From: Paludibacteraceae bacterium
GTDB taxonomy: Bacteria; Bacteroidota; Bacteroidia; Bacteroidales; Paludibacteraceae
DNA length: 64,000 nucleotides
NCBI GenBank assembly: GCA_024401475.1
Contig: JAKSKZ010000004.1
Location: 51,311 to 115,310 of the forward strand
Direction: 5' to 3'
The notes beneath the pieces were generated by a model, which saw nothing but the letters and a program-made list of their open reading frames with translations, did not search any database and was not told where the DNA came from. Position numbers and translations under genes: made by a program. Shown here piece by piece: positions 9,351-18,064 of this stretch. How positions within the stretch are numbered: position 1 is the stretch's first letter; the number at the start of each line of letters is the position of its first letter.

Positions 9351-9488
9351 ATGAAAAGAATTTTCATTTCGGAAAGATGTTTAATGAACCAATTAATTTA
9401 TTCATTAATTGGCATGACCGGATTTTATACTTCTTGCACAAAACTGAACTCTCATGCGAGGATGGGAGTCCATCCGCATAAAAACTAA
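9351..9488 (+). CDS. 45-residue mini-lipoprotein between lipoprotein and radical SAM genes
   Basis: A short frame starts at ATG 9351 after an AG-rich stretch (AGAGAAAAAAAGAAG) and ends at TAA 9486-9488. The product has a basic start, then LIYSLIGMTGFYTSC, closely paralleling ILSTIGMIGFCFSC of the lipoprotein at 8846. After the Cys only 16 residues follow, including ARMGV that parallels AREYGV. It is either a genuine mini-lipoprotein for the radical SAM enzyme or a truncated second copy of the lipoprotein gene. Its placement 26 bp before the enzyme gene favours co-transcription. Confidence 0.55.
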   Translation: MKRIFISERCLMNQLIYSLIGMTGFYTSCTKLNSHARMGVHPHKN

Positions 9489-9514
9489 CGAAAACATCCG
9501 AAAAACAAGCAACA

Positions 9515-10603
9515 ATGGTAGAGAATCCCGAAAAAATAGGTTTGAAGAAAAGGTTTGCACTAAACCTTTTTGACCATTACAGACATAATGAGGCCAAGAA
9601 TCATCAACTCAGATATCTTTTTTGGGAATGTACGCTAAGGTGCACACTCAACTGCCTACATTGTGGTAGTGACTGCAAACAGATGACTAATGTACCAGAC
9701 ATGCCAGTTGACGACTTTATTGGTGCAATAAAGAAAATCATTCCTATCGTCAATCCCAACCACACAATGGTGGTCTTCACGGGAGGCGAAGCCTTGGTAA
9801 GAAAAGACATTGAAGCAGCAGGCATAGAACTCTATAAAATGGGATTTCCATGGGGACTCGTCACCAATGGTTACTTACTGACCCAAGAGAGGTTAGTCTC
9901 TTTGTTACGAGCAGGCATGAGATCTTGCACAGTCAGCCTTGACGGGCTAAAAGATTCGCACAATTGGTTACGCAACAATCCTCTATCATTTGACAAAGCA
10001 ATCGAGGCCATAAAGCTACTTCCCCAAACAGATTTACGTTATGATGTAGTGACGTGCGTGAACAACCGCAATTTTGACGAACTTCCTCAAATCAAACAGA
10101 TGCTCATAGACATGGGGGTGAAAGAGTGGAGAATATTCACCATTTTCCCCGTTGGAAGAGCAGCCAACAATCCTGAATTACAATTGCCCGACAAAAAATT
10201 CAAAGCAGTATTTGATTTTATAGAAGAGACTCGAAATGAAGGGAAAATTGCTCTCGACTATGGCTGTGAAGGATTTCTTGGAGAATACGAGTCACGAGCC
10301 AGAGATTCATTCTTCTTCTGTCGTGCAGGAATCAATGTGGGCTCCATCTTGGTGGATGGTAGCATCTCTGCTTGCCCTGACCTACGAAGTCGTTTTATAC
10401 AAGGCAATATCTACAAAGACGACTTTGCTGATGTGTGGCAAAACAAGTTTCAAATCATGCGAGACAGAAGTTGGACCAAAACAGGCATTTGTAAAGATTG
10501 TGAGTTTTTCAAACACTGCGAAGGGAATGGCCTCCATCTTAGAGATGAAGAGACTAATGAACTCGCTTTCTGTCATTTAAAAAGAATCATAGCCGGGAAA
10601 TAA
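9515..10603 (+). CDS. Radical SAM/SPASM enzyme of the rSAM/lipoprotein system
   Basis: This 362-residue cytoplasmic protein has the radical SAM cluster motif C43-x3-C47-x2-C50 (CTLNCLHC), preceded by an extra Cys at 39. The SAM-binding FTGGEAL motif is near residue 87. A SPASM-type C-terminus carries further Cys for auxiliary clusters (FFCRAGI, SACPDLR, GICKDCEFFKHC, AFCHL). Such enzymes modify peptides or proteins. Linkage to the lipoproteins at 8846 and 9351 matches the TIGR04133/TIGR04134 pairing, so these are the probable substrates. The reaction is not known. Confidence 0.88.
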   Translation: MVENPEKIGLKKRFALNLFDHYRHNEAKNHQLRYLFWECTLRCTLNCLHCGSDCKQMTNVPDMPVDDFIGAIKKIIPIVNPNHTMVVFTGGEALVRKDIEAAGIELYKMGFPWGLVTNGYLLTQERLVSLLRAGMRSCTVSLDGLKDSHNWLRNNPLSFDKAIEAIKLLPQTDLRYDVVTCVNNRNFDELPQIKQMLIDMGVKEWRIFTIFPVGRAANNPELQLPDKKFKAVFDFIEETRNEGKIALDYGCEGFLGEYESRARDSFFFCRAGINVGSILVDGSISACPDLRSRFIQGNIYKDDFADVWQNKFQIMRDRSWTKTGICKDCEFFKHCEGNGLHLRDEETNELAFCHLKRIIAGK

Positions 10604-10604
10604 A

Positions 10605-10625
10605 AAAGGCAACCCGAAGGTTACC
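10605..10625. terminator. Bidirectional hairpin between convergent genes
   Basis: GGCAACC and GGTTACC flank a CGAA loop (one mismatch) in the 23-bp gap between the radical SAM gene and the convergent gene at 10627. AAAAA precedes it on the plus strand, so on the minus strand the hairpin is followed by T residues. Confidence 0.5.
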
Positions 10626-10626
10626 T

Positions 10627-11343
10627 TCACTCGTCTATAGGCAATTCTATTTTCTCTTCTCCTCTACGATAGTAATAAACAATACCATATTCTCCGCATT
10701 TTTTCAAACGCTCAGGAATTGACAAGAGAGAGAACGAATGCTCAACCTGATTCCATATATCCAACACCACCTTATCCACATTCTCATTAAGAGCAGAGAC
10801 ATTTGAAATCGTTCGAGTCGTATTGTTTTGTAACACTTTTTGATTGTTGTAATGCTCAACAAAGATATCGTAGTGAACACGAACCTTGGCGATAGCTGGG
10901 TTATAAATCGGAGTTCCTCCACTCTGAATACGTTTCTGCTCACCCTCAATAATCAAGTTACCCCATTTAAAGAGATTATCATCAGAAATCAAATCTGGCA
11001 CGACATTCGAATCAACAGATAAACCATACAGTTTTTTCATCTCAGGCTTTATTTCATTACGAAGCACACACATATTCAACACTTGAACAAAATGCGATAC
11101 GTAAAGACGAGCCATTTTGGCTGCTTCCTGAAATTTCTTATTCGTATCTACCTGCTTTACTGAGCATTGCTTATATTCGCTCATAGCCCGTTCATAACGG
11201 ACAAGCAGAGCCCTTGCATCTTCCAACGTACTATAAGAGAACGCTAAATCGTATGTATCCTCCAACCTATCGCCCATTTCAACCGCAGTCTTCAAAGCCC
11301 GCATACGGGCCTGGTTGGTATTCGGTAATCGTCTATATGGCAT
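10627..11343 (-). CDS. Conserved Bacteroidales protein of unknown function
   Basis: This protein has 238 residues from MPYRRLPNT; the frame can start 18 residues earlier. It is soluble and helical. The N-terminus (RRLPNTNQARMRAL) is basic. The middle carries long helices (LVRYERAMSEYKQ, VSHFVQVLNMCVLR), and the end is strand-forming (IVYYYRRGEEKIELPI). I recall similar proteins in Bacteroidales but no function. It stands alone, convergent with the radical SAM gene. Confidence 0.65.
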   Translation of the reverse strand: MPYRRLPNTNQARMRALKTAVEMGDRLEDTYDLAFSYSTLEDARALLVRYERAMSEYKQCSVKQVDTNKKFQEAAKMARLYVSHFVQVLNMCVLRNEIKPEMKKLYGLSVDSNVVPDLISDDNLFKWGNLIIEGEQKRIQSGGTPIYNPAIAKVRVHYDIFVEHYNNQKVLQNNTTRTISNVSALNENVDKVVLDIWNQVEHSFSLLSIPERLKKCGEYGIVYYYRRGEEKIELPIDE

Positions 11344-11415
11344 ATTAAACTCACATATTAATCCTTTCTCCCCTCGCCTGGAGAAAAAGGCAAACAACTA
11401 ATATAATTACCAATA

Positions 11416-11439
11416 GCACATGATCCCAATATCATGTGC
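11416..11439. terminator. Perfect 9-bp hairpin downstream of the polyprenyl synthase gene
   Basis: GCACATGAT (11416-11424) and ATCATGTGC (11431-11439) form a perfect inverted repeat with a 6-nt loop, in the 124-bp gap after the minus-strand operon. There is no strong T run, so a terminator role is only probable. Confidence 0.4.
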
Positions 11440-11467
11440 CATAAGTCATTTGGATTTGGCCAAGCCA

Positions 11468-12442
11468 TCAATCTTCACGATAGAGAAGATTGTTAGCCAA
11501 ATCATACAAAGGCTGTTTAAGTTCCTCCGCTACTGATATTTGACGCAAAGCATTCAACGCATCCTCGTAGTAGGCACGCATTGCACTTTCTGCATTTGTA
11601 CGAACATCCAACTTATCATATATCGCAGTCACGGCCTTCACCTTTTCAGTGCGGTCAAACTTTTCTCTTGAAATCCAATCCATCAAACTTGCCTTTGATG
11701 CAGCATCCGATTTCTCCAACGCAGTAATCAACAAGAATGTCTTTTTATTGCAATTGATATCTCCACCAATAGCCTTACCAAACTTCTTTTCATCTCCATA
11801 AACATCCAACAAATCATCCTTTATTTGGAAAGCAAGACCTATACCGATTCCATATTTATAAATCAAATCAGCGTCACGCTCAGAAGCACCTCCACACAAT
11901 GCGCCTATTTTCAAGCTACCAGCCAAAAGGACAGCCGTCTTGAGGCGTATCATCTCTATATATTCAGGAATAGTAACATCATTACGAGTCTCAAACTCCA
12001 TATCGTACTGTTGTCCTTCAAAAACATCCAAACTTGTTTCCGTGAAGGCATCGAAAATTGATTTAAAAACAGACGGATCACACTTGGCCAATAACTCGTA
12101 TGCTTTAAACGACATAGCGTCACCTGATAGAATCGCCGTATTCTCGTTCCATTTTTTATGCACGGTAGGATTGCCACGTCTCATATCAGCCTTATCCATA
12201 ACATCATCATGCAACAAGGTGAAATTATGGAAAACTTCAATTCCTAAAGCGGGATAAATTGCCTTCTCTATATTTTCATCGAAGAGTTGGCAAGACAACA
12301 AAGCCAATACCGGACGAATACGTTTTCCTCCTAATGAAAGCACATACTCAATCGGTTCATACAAACCACAAGGTTCTATTCTCCAATCCAAAGATGCCAA
12401 ATGGCTCTTCACTAATTGCTGAATCTCCTCTATTTTTTTCAT
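11468..12442 (-). CDS. Polyprenyl (isoprenyl diphosphate) synthase
   Basis: This 324-residue trans-isoprenyl diphosphate synthase has GGKRIRPVL near residue 34, first Asp-rich motif DDVMD followed by MRRGNPTVH, and second motif [13 protein letters not shown]. It condenses IPP with allylic diphosphates. A Phe lies five residues before the first Asp motif, a position where aromatic residues limit chain length in related enzymes. A short product (C15-C20) is therefore more likely than a long quinone chain, but this is inference. It overlaps trmB by 4 nt (ATGA). Confidence 0.9.
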   Translation of the reverse strand: MKKIEEIQQLVKSHLASLDWRIEPCGLYEPIEYVLSLGGKRIRPVLALLSCQLFDENIEKAIYPALGIEVFHNFTLLHDDVMDKADMRRGNPTVHKKWNENTAILSGDAMSFKAYELLAKCDPSVFKSIFDAFTETSLDVFEGQQYDMEFETRNDVTIPEYIEMIRLKTAVLLAGSLKIGALCGGASERDADLIYKYGIGIGLAFQIKDDLLDVYGDEKKFGKAIGGDINCNKKTFLLITALEKSDAASKASLMDWISREKFDRTEKVKAVTAIYDKLDVRTNAESAMRAYYEDALNALRQISVAEELKQPLYDLANNLLYRED

Positions 12443-13215
12443 TCGACAACCTCCTTATTTGTATTTTTTCCGCTTCGCTTGCTTCTATTGTAACTTCTGT
12501 AACTATCATACTCGATTTCCACATCAGGTTCGATAAAAGTAGTACGCGGTTCTGCTTTGAACTTTATATATTTAATGGTCAACCCTCTGTCCAACCATTG
12601 CTGCTCATAGAATGTCTTGATAGACAAAATTCTATCGTCAGAAAAATCAGAATGATAAAGGTCGTTATTGTCAAACAACACCTCATAGCCATTCGCCTTG
12701 ACCATCTCCTCGGTATAACGGAACATGAAATTACTATCCGTCTTCAAATGGACAATACCTCCTGGACGCAAGAATTGTTGATACAACTCCATGAATCGAG
12801 TAGATGTCAAACGCTTACGAACCTTTTTCATCTGTGGATCAGGGAACGTCAACCATATCTCAGAGACTTCTCCCTCTGCAAAAAATGCAGGAATAATCTC
12901 GATATTGGTGCGTATGAAAGCCACATTTTTCATGCCAGCCAAGTGCGACTCTTTTGCACCTGTCCACATACGTGCACCCTTTATATCCACACCTATGAAG
13001 TTCATTTCAGGGAACAAACGAGCCAACGCCACAGTATATTCACCCTTTCCACACCCCAACTCAACCACGATTGGATTATCGTTTCCAAAAAACGTATTCC
13101 ACGCTCCTTTCAACTCAAAGGGCTTGTTTTGCTCTTGTAAAGCTGAAAATGTATATTGAAAGACATGAGGGAAACCCTCCATATCCTCAAATTTCTGCAA
13201 TTTATTTTTTCCCAT
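12439..13215 (-). CDS. trmB: tRNA (guanine-N7-)-methyltransferase
   Basis: This 258-residue class I SAM methyltransferase makes m7G46 in tRNA. Its motifs are [16 protein letters not shown] for SAM binding, then [13 protein letters not shown] and [17 protein letters not shown], the TrmB signature with the catalytic Asp and substrate-binding Lys/Arg. There is a basic C-terminal extension after about residue 235. It lies 3 bp after gldH and overlaps the polyprenyl synthase start, inside the holB-ricT-gldH-trmB operon. Confidence 0.93.
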   Translation of the reverse strand: MGKNKLQKFEDMEGFPHVFQYTFSALQEQNKPFELKGAWNTFFGNDNPIVVELGCGKGEYTVALARLFPEMNFIGVDIKGARMWTGAKESHLAGMKNVAFIRTNIEIIPAFFAEGEVSEIWLTFPDPQMKKVRKRLTSTRFMELYQQFLRPGGIVHLKTDSNFMFRYTEEMVKANGYEVLFDNNDLYHSDFSDDRILSIKTFYEQQWLDRGLTIKYIKFKAEPRTTFIEPDVEIEYDSYRSYNRSKRSGKNTNKEVVE

Positions 13216-13218
13216 CTG

Positions 13219-13698
13219 CTATTTATTCTCTTCCGGGTTACTCTTCATTATTCTCAAACCTATATCATGTATGCCTTGCAAGAGATCCTCACGCATTCCT
13301 TGAATCAACTCAAAAGAGTAAACTCCTTTCTTAGGAAATTTAACGTCAGACAAAAACATCACGGGAAGATGACGCATAGAGCCAGAGCCCTCGCCTATCC
13401 AACGTCCGTAATTATCCGCCAACACGCATTCCAAAGTATCAGAAAAGACTACTGAATCAGGAGAGACGGAACGTACAAACAACCAAAAATTCTGATAACG
13501 ATACGAACCATCATTACGAAGATCGACCACTATGTCATACGAGCCAACCGTGTCTGTAGCCTCAAAGTCAAAGACCGCAACACTATCTTTACTCCAGCCC
13601 TCGTTCGGAAACTCGACCGATTTTTGGAAAACGACCTCGTCGCCTGAACATGAAACAAAGGCCAATGTCAAAAGCAAAAAGCAAATTATTTTATTCAT
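13219..13698 (-). CDS. gldH: Gliding motility lipoprotein GldH
   Basis: This 159-residue protein starts at MNKIICF and has a signal peptide with lipobox FVSC (Cys 17). The mature domain is a single beta-rich module with WSKDSVAVFDF, DLRNDGSYRYQNFWLFV and the closing FELIQGMREDLLQGIHDIGLRI, which is characteristic of GldH. GldH is needed for gliding in Flavobacterium but is also present in non-gliding Bacteroidales. The start codon overlaps the end of ricT by 8 bp, so translation is coupled. The frame stays open far upstream of this ATG inside ricT; the signal peptide fixes the start. Confidence 0.9.
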   Translation of the reverse strand: MNKIICFLLLTLAFVSCSGDEVVFQKSVEFPNEGWSKDSVAVFDFEATDTVGSYDIVVDLRNDGSYRYQNFWLFVRSVSPDSVVFSDTLECVLADNYGRWIGEGSGSMRHLPVMFLSDVKFPKKGVYSFELIQGMREDLLQGIHDIGLRIMKSNPEENK

Positions 13699-15400
13699 TG
13701 CCACCACCATTTCTTTCGTTGCCACCACCATTTCTACGATCGTCCGAACCACCACGTTCGTCGTTGCGTCTATTGTTCGGTCTATTGTTATTATGCCTAC
13801 GTCTATTGTCTGGACGACGTTGACGATTCTCTTGATCCTGTCCATCTCTACCCTCCTGACCTTGTTGAGGAGCACCGCCATTCTGAGGATTTTGTCTTTG
13901 ACGATCTCCTCCATTCTCTTGACGTCTTTCCCTATCATGATCACGATGCTGACGATTTTGGTTTTGATTAGGATTACGAGGGCCTTGACCATCATTACGT
14001 TGACCATCATTGCGTTGGCCATCATTACGTTGACCGTCGTTTCTACGAGGAGTTTGGTTTTCTCCGCCTTCTGGATTTTGACCTTCCATATTGCGAGGTT
14101 CACCGTTACGATTCTCGCGATTGCCACCATGACGGTTTCTGTTTCGATTATTCCTATCGTCGCGTCTGCGATTGCCCTGCTGACGATTTTCACCCTCTTG
14201 AGGAGCACCTTGTTGAGGCTCCCTGTTTTGAGGTTGATTATTCTCATCCCCTTGAACCTGTTGTTCTCGGTTCTGATTATCAGTGCTTTCTTGTGATGGA
14301 TTTTGATTGCCCTTCTTAGAAGGTTTCTTATTCTTCTTCTTTCTATCAAAACGAGTCAAACTATCTTGACCCACCACATTTTCATAATCCGTAACCTTTT
14401 CCTGCTCACCCGACTCTAACAACAAAGAATCCACCTTGATGCCTTGTTTATTGAGGGCCATAATTTCTTTCACACGCTCCACAGGAACAGAAACGATGTT
14501 AGCAGCCATGGATGGAGAACTTGAATATTGCATAATTCCACCAAACACGTCCGTCTTGAAATGATAGAAGGTTGCGTCTTTCGTTTCCAAAGGTATATCT
14601 TTAGAAGGGATACCCTTCTGAGCCTCCACGTAGGCATCCACCTCGAAATTCATGCAACATTTCAACTTGGCACATTGGCCAGCCAATTTCTGAGGATTGA
14701 GGGAAATCTCTTGATAACGAGCCGCACTCGTTGCCACAGAGACAAAACTTGACATCCAAGAAGAGCAGCAAAGCGGACGACCACACGGACCGATACCTCC
14801 AATACGACCAGCCTCCTGACGTGCACCGATCTGCTTCATCTCAATACGCACTTTGAAAGCATCTGCCAACACCTTAATCAACTGACGGAAATCGACACGC
14901 TCATCGGCAATATAATAGAAGATTGCCTTGTTGCCATCTCCTTGATATTCCACATCACCGATTTTCATATTCAACTTCAAATCCTCCGCAATCTTTCTTG
15001 CCCGAAGCATTGTCTCATGTTCACGAGCCTTTGCCTCCTCATATTTCTCCAAATCGACAGGACGAGCCTTACGATAGACACGTTTTATCTCCACTCTTGC
15101 TGGATCCACATGATTCTTACGCATTTGAAGGAGCACCAACTGCCCAGTCAAAGAGACAGTGCCTATATCATGACCTGGTGTAGATTCCACAGCCACAACG
15201 TCGCCCTTCTCCAATTTTAGACCATTCGTGTTTCGGAAATATCCCTTGCGCGTATTCTTGAAAGTCACCTCCACCAAATCAGTAGCAGACTGTGACTCTG
15301 GAATGTCGCACAACCAGTCGAACGTATCCAACTTTTTATCTGTTTGTTTACTGCAACCCTTTTCATTCAAGTTGCAGCCACCTCCACTTAGATTAGCCAT
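13691..15400 (-). CDS. ricT: PSP1/RicT-like protein with long disordered RNA-binding-like tail
   Basis: This is a 569-residue protein. Residues 1-325 hold the PSP1 domain, with GYFRNTNGLKLEKGDVVAVE, then IGARQEAGRIGGIGPCGRPLCCSSW and CAKLKCCMNFEVD, the Cys set that binds Fe-S in the RicT/YaaT complex of Bacillus. From about 355 to the end (over 200 residues) the sequence is nearly only Arg, Asn, Gln, Gly, Asp and Glu. It includes a tandem RNDGQ repeat near 470 and a final RNGGGNE repeat. Such tails often bind RNA or condense. It is in an operon with holB and gldH. Confidence 0.88.
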   Translation of the reverse strand: MANLSGGGCNLNEKGCSKQTDKKLDTFDWLCDIPESQSATDLVEVTFKNTRKGYFRNTNGLKLEKGDVVAVESTPGHDIGTVSLTGQLVLLQMRKNHVDPARVEIKRVYRKARPVDLEKYEEAKAREHETMLRARKIAEDLKLNMKIGDVEYQGDGNKAIFYYIADERVDFRQLIKVLADAFKVRIEMKQIGARQEAGRIGGIGPCGRPLCCSSWMSSFVSVATSAARYQEISLNPQKLAGQCAKLKCCMNFEVDAYVEAQKGIPSKDIPLETKDATFYHFKTDVFGGIMQYSSSPSMAANIVSVPVERVKEIMALNKQGIKVDSLLLESGEQEKVTDYENVVGQDSLTRFDRKKKNKKPSKKGNQNPSQESTDNQNREQQVQGDENNQPQNREPQQGAPQEGENRQQGNRRRDDRNNRNRNRHGGNRENRNGEPRNMEGQNPEGGENQTPRRNDGQRNDGQRNDGQRNDGQGPRNPNQNQNRQHRDHDRERRQENGGDRQRQNPQNGGAPQQGQEGRDGQDQENRQRRPDNRRRHNNNRPNNRRNDERGGSDDRRNGGGNERNGGGNE

Positions 15401-15454
15401 TTTAACAATTTAAAAATTAAAGGTATAAGGAGATTTCTCTCCTGATGCAGAATG

Positions 15455-16573
15455 TCACTGTTTCAGCAACATGATCAATTTCAACGACAAGTCGAAAAAG
15501 ACCAATTTTGCATTAACGTTCTGCTCTATATGACGTTCGGCACTCTCCAATTCGGACAACATGCCGAAAATATTCGATTCCTTGACAAACGGAGAGAAGC
15601 GAACTGAAAAATCCTCTTCAAACTTCGTCATGTAAGTCAAATCTTTGTTCTTTAGGTTGTAGATGAAATTCTCTCGGATCATGCGCTGTGCATACGTCAA
15701 GAATGAGATTTGTCTTTTTCTGCCCAAACGATTCATCGCCTCCGTCCACTCCTTCATACGTTTGGCATTGCGACTGTAAGAGGCCCGCATAGCTTCGGCA
15801 AAAAGTTCAAAATACTCTCTCTTTTCATCCGACGTTTGAATGATATCATCTGCCGCGATAAGGTTTCCACTAGCAATGTGAGCCACCTCAGCATACTCCT
15901 CCTCCTTCATCGTATAGCGTTGCTTCAACGCCTGCACCATATCGGCATCGGAAAGAGGCGGCACCAAAATACGCTGCACACGCGAGAGTATCGTCGCCAA
16001 CAACTGCTCCGTATTTTCAGAAACCAAGACAAACAATGTCTTGCCCATCGGTTCCTCCAACACTTTCAATATTTTGTTGGCACATACCACGTTCATCTTT
16101 TCAGGCAGCCAAATAATCATCGTTTTGTAATCAGCCTCAAAACTCTTTTGGCCCAACTTACGAAGAATCACATCACTCTCGTTTTCATAAATCATACCCT
16201 GTTTGTTGTCGGCGCTGATCTGTTGAAGCCACTGATCCATCGTAAAATAAGGCGTTGCATTGACCATAGACCTCCATTCGGGAAGGTAGTTGTCGCACAC
16301 AACCGAATTGTTGGAACGGGTGATAGGGAAAACAAAGTGCAAATCGGGATGAATCAACTTGCTGAATTTCACGCAGGAAGGACAAACGCCACAGGAATCG
16401 CCTCCTTGACGGTTTTCGCAGTTCAAATATTGAGCATAGGCTATGGCCAAAGCCAATTTACCAGTACCAGGCGCACCACACAACATTACCGCATGGGGCA
16501 CTCGGCCCTCGTCAACCGATTTCCTTAAAGTCTGTTTCACAGACTCTTGACCATATATATTTTTGAACTGCAC
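15455..16573 (-). CDS. holB: DNA polymerase III subunit delta-prime
   Basis: This 372-residue AAA+ clamp-loader subunit has the Walker A-like GAPGTGKLALA near residue 33. Zinc-module cysteines follow (CENRQGGDSCGVCPSC). The Walker B region has no intact DEx and reads MIIWLPEKMN. The sensor region LSRVQRI is present. Delta-prime subunits do not hydrolyse ATP, which fits. It opens the minus-strand operon holB-ricT-gldH-trmB-polyprenyl synthase; ricT follows after 54 bp. Confidence 0.9.
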   Translation of the reverse strand: MQFKNIYGQESVKQTLRKSVDEGRVPHAVMLCGAPGTGKLALAIAYAQYLNCENRQGGDSCGVCPSCVKFSKLIHPDLHFVFPITRSNNSVVCDNYLPEWRSMVNATPYFTMDQWLQQISADNKQGMIYENESDVILRKLGQKSFEADYKTMIIWLPEKMNVVCANKILKVLEEPMGKTLFVLVSENTEQLLATILSRVQRILVPPLSDADMVQALKQRYTMKEEEYAEVAHIASGNLIAADDIIQTSDEKREYFELFAEAMRASYSRNAKRMKEWTEAMNRLGRKRQISFLTYAQRMIRENFIYNLKNKDLTYMTKFEEDFSVRFSPFVKESNIFGMLSELESAERHIEQNVNAKLVFFDLSLKLIMLLKQ

Positions 16574-16605
16574 TTGTATCCTACACTTTTATCCTAAACT
16601 AACGC

Positions 16606-16613
16606 CAAATATA
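16606..16613 (-). promoter_or_regulatory. -7 box for the holB operon
   Basis: Read on the minus strand this is TATATTTG, matching TAnnTTTG, 33 bp upstream of the holB ATG. A -33 element is not obvious. The remaining gap up to purE (about 290 bp) holds no convincing gene. Confidence 0.5.
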
Positions 16614-16906
16614 GTCATTTATATTCGATTAGGAAAGGGATTATTTCGTTTTTAGCGAAAAGGAAGGCAAGAAAAAGAAGTTACGAATGGAAGGAGAACA
16701 TAAAGCACACAACATCATTCGTCAACAAGAAGAAACCGAAAGAGGTTTCCAAACAACGCAAAACCGACAAATTTCAATACCAATTTGCAAATTAGGAAAC
16801 AACAAATGTTTTAAATTGAAAACATCGGACCTTGACAGAAGAGAAAACCCACCTATTCCGCATTGCAATTTGGGATAAGTCAATAGATTTTACGCCTTAT
16901 TTTTGC

Positions 16907-16914
16907 TACCTTTG
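16907..16914 (+). promoter_or_regulatory. -7 box for purE
   Basis: TACCTTTG matches the TAnnTTTG consensus exactly and lies 33 bp before the purE ATG. A T-rich -33 region (16887-16891) is at about the right spacing but lacks the G of TTTG. Confidence 0.6.
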
Positions 16915-16946
16915 CAGAAGATTTGAAAACAACAATACAATCAAAT

Positions 16947-17453
16947 ATGAAAGCAGTAGTTAGTATCATCATGGGTAGCACTTCCGATCTACCTATCATG
17001 GAGAAAGCGGCTAAATTGCTCGACGAGTTCGAAATCCCGTTCGAAATCAACGCTTTGTCGGCTCACCGCACCCCAAAAGAAGTAGAGGAGTTTGCCACCA
17101 ACGCACAAAAAAATGGCATTAAAGTCATCATCGCAGCAGCAGGCATGGCAGCACATCTACCAGGTGTCATCGCAGCTATGACCACGGTCCCTGTCATCGG
17201 CGTTCCTATCAATGCAACTCTCGACGGAATGGACGCTCTTTTGGCCATCGTACAAATGCCTCCAGGCATTCCTGTCGCAACCGTAGGAATTAACGCTGCA
17301 CAAAACGCAGGCATCTTGGCTGTTCAAATGTTGGCTGTAGGCGATGCTGAACTTCAAGCAAAACTCGCCAACTATAAAGAAGGGCTCAAACAAAAAATCG
17401 TAAAGGCAAACGCCGACCTTAAAGAGGTAAAGTTCAAGTTCAAAGTGAACTAA
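16947..17453 (+). CDS. purE: N5-carboxyaminoimidazole ribonucleotide mutase
   Basis: This 168-residue protein is read from ATG 16947; an upstream in-frame TTG at 16923 is less likely. Class I PurE features are [10 protein letters not shown], then ALSAHRTP with the catalytic His, [11 protein letters not shown], and [12 protein letters not shown]. It converts N5-CAIR to CAIR in purine synthesis, normally after PurK, which is not in this window. It is transcribed from the promoter at 16907 and ends at a strong hairpin. Confidence 0.95.
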   Translation: MKAVVSIIMGSTSDLPIMEKAAKLLDEFEIPFEINALSAHRTPKEVEEFATNAQKNGIKVIIAAAGMAAHLPGVIAAMTTVPVIGVPINATLDGMDALLAIVQMPPGIPVATVGINAAQNAGILAVQMLAVGDAELQAKLANYKEGLKQKIVKANADLKEVKFKFKVN

Positions 17454-17460
17454 AAAACAT

Positions 17461-17488
17461 AGCCACCGGTTCTCAAATCGGTGGCTTT
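17461..17488 (+). terminator. Intrinsic terminator after purE
   Basis: AGCCACCG (17461-17468) pairs with CGGTGGCT (17479-17486), a perfect 8-bp stem with a 10-nt loop followed by TTTC. It separates purE from folK. Confidence 0.65.
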
Positions 17489-17516
17489 CATTCACTTATC
17501 AGCAATAGTATCAGAC

Positions 17517-17987
17517 ATGCCAACATTATATCTGGGGTTGGGTTCCAACATGGGAGACCGAAAAAAAATGATAACAGATGCCACCATGATTTGTGGAACA
17601 ATCATGGGGAACTTGGTCAACCTATCCTCCCTTTACGAAACTGAGCCTTGGGGTTTCTCTTCTCCCAACAAATTCCTCAACGCAGCCATCTGCATCGAAA
17701 CGGAGCATTCTCCCGAAAAATGTCTCGCCATGGCAAAGGCCATCGAACGAGAAATGGGCAGAATGAAGCACGAAGGTGCTGGATACGAAGACAGACCCAT
17801 AGACATTGACATACTTTTCTACGACGATTTAGTGATGAATAGCGAAACGCTAACCATTCCCCATCCCCTCATACAAAATAGGGACTTCGTCCTTCGTCCT
17901 TTGGCTGAAATCGCTCCCGATTTGACACACCCTGTCTTCGGAAAGAGCATAGAGGAACTTCTCATCCAATGGGAAAAGAACAACTAA
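17517..17987 (+). CDS. folK: 2-amino-4-hydroxy-6-hydroxymethyldihydropteridine pyrophosphokinase
   Basis: This 156-residue protein is read from ATG 17517 (MPTLYLGLGSNMGDR). HPPK motifs are LGSNMGDR, LYETEPWGF, FLNAAICIET and the signature RPIDIDILFYDD with the two metal-binding Asp, followed by IPHPLIQNRDFVLRPL. It transfers pyrophosphate from ATP to 6-hydroxymethyl-dihydropterin in folate synthesis. Confidence 0.95.
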   Translation: MPTLYLGLGSNMGDRKKMITDATMICGTIMGNLVNLSSLYETEPWGFSSPNKFLNAAICIETEHSPEKCLAMAKAIEREMGRMKHEGAGYEDRPIDIDILFYDDLVMNSETLTIPHPLIQNRDFVLRPLAEIAPDLTHPVFGKSIEELLIQWEKNN

Positions 17988-17992
17988 AGTAA

Positions 17993-18025
17993 CCTCTATA
18001 TGAAAAGACAACGAATTTATAGAGG
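17993..18025 (+). terminator. Hairpin after folK
   Basis: CCTCTATA (17993-18000) and TATAGAGG (18018-18025) form a perfect 8-bp stem with a 17-nt loop directly after folK. The T run is weak, so this is a probable rather than certain terminator. Confidence 0.4.
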
Positions 18026-18064
18026 TCACCTTAATATACAACCCTTCAATCAAGAAAAAAAAAA

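Noticed and set aside
13532..14296. Long plus-strand frame rich in Ile/Thr/Leu opposite ricT
   Set aside because: It is the antisense of the low-complexity Arg/Asn/Gln tail of RicT; the PSP1 domain on the other strand is clearly coding.
13699..14349. Long in-frame extension upstream of gldH
   Set aside because: The signal peptide with lipobox fixes the GldH start at 13698; the extension is the RicT tail read in another frame.
16687..16878. 63-codon plus-strand frame upstream of purE
   Set aside because: Composition is unlike a protein domain, there is no ribosome-binding site, and it lies in the promoter region between divergent genes.
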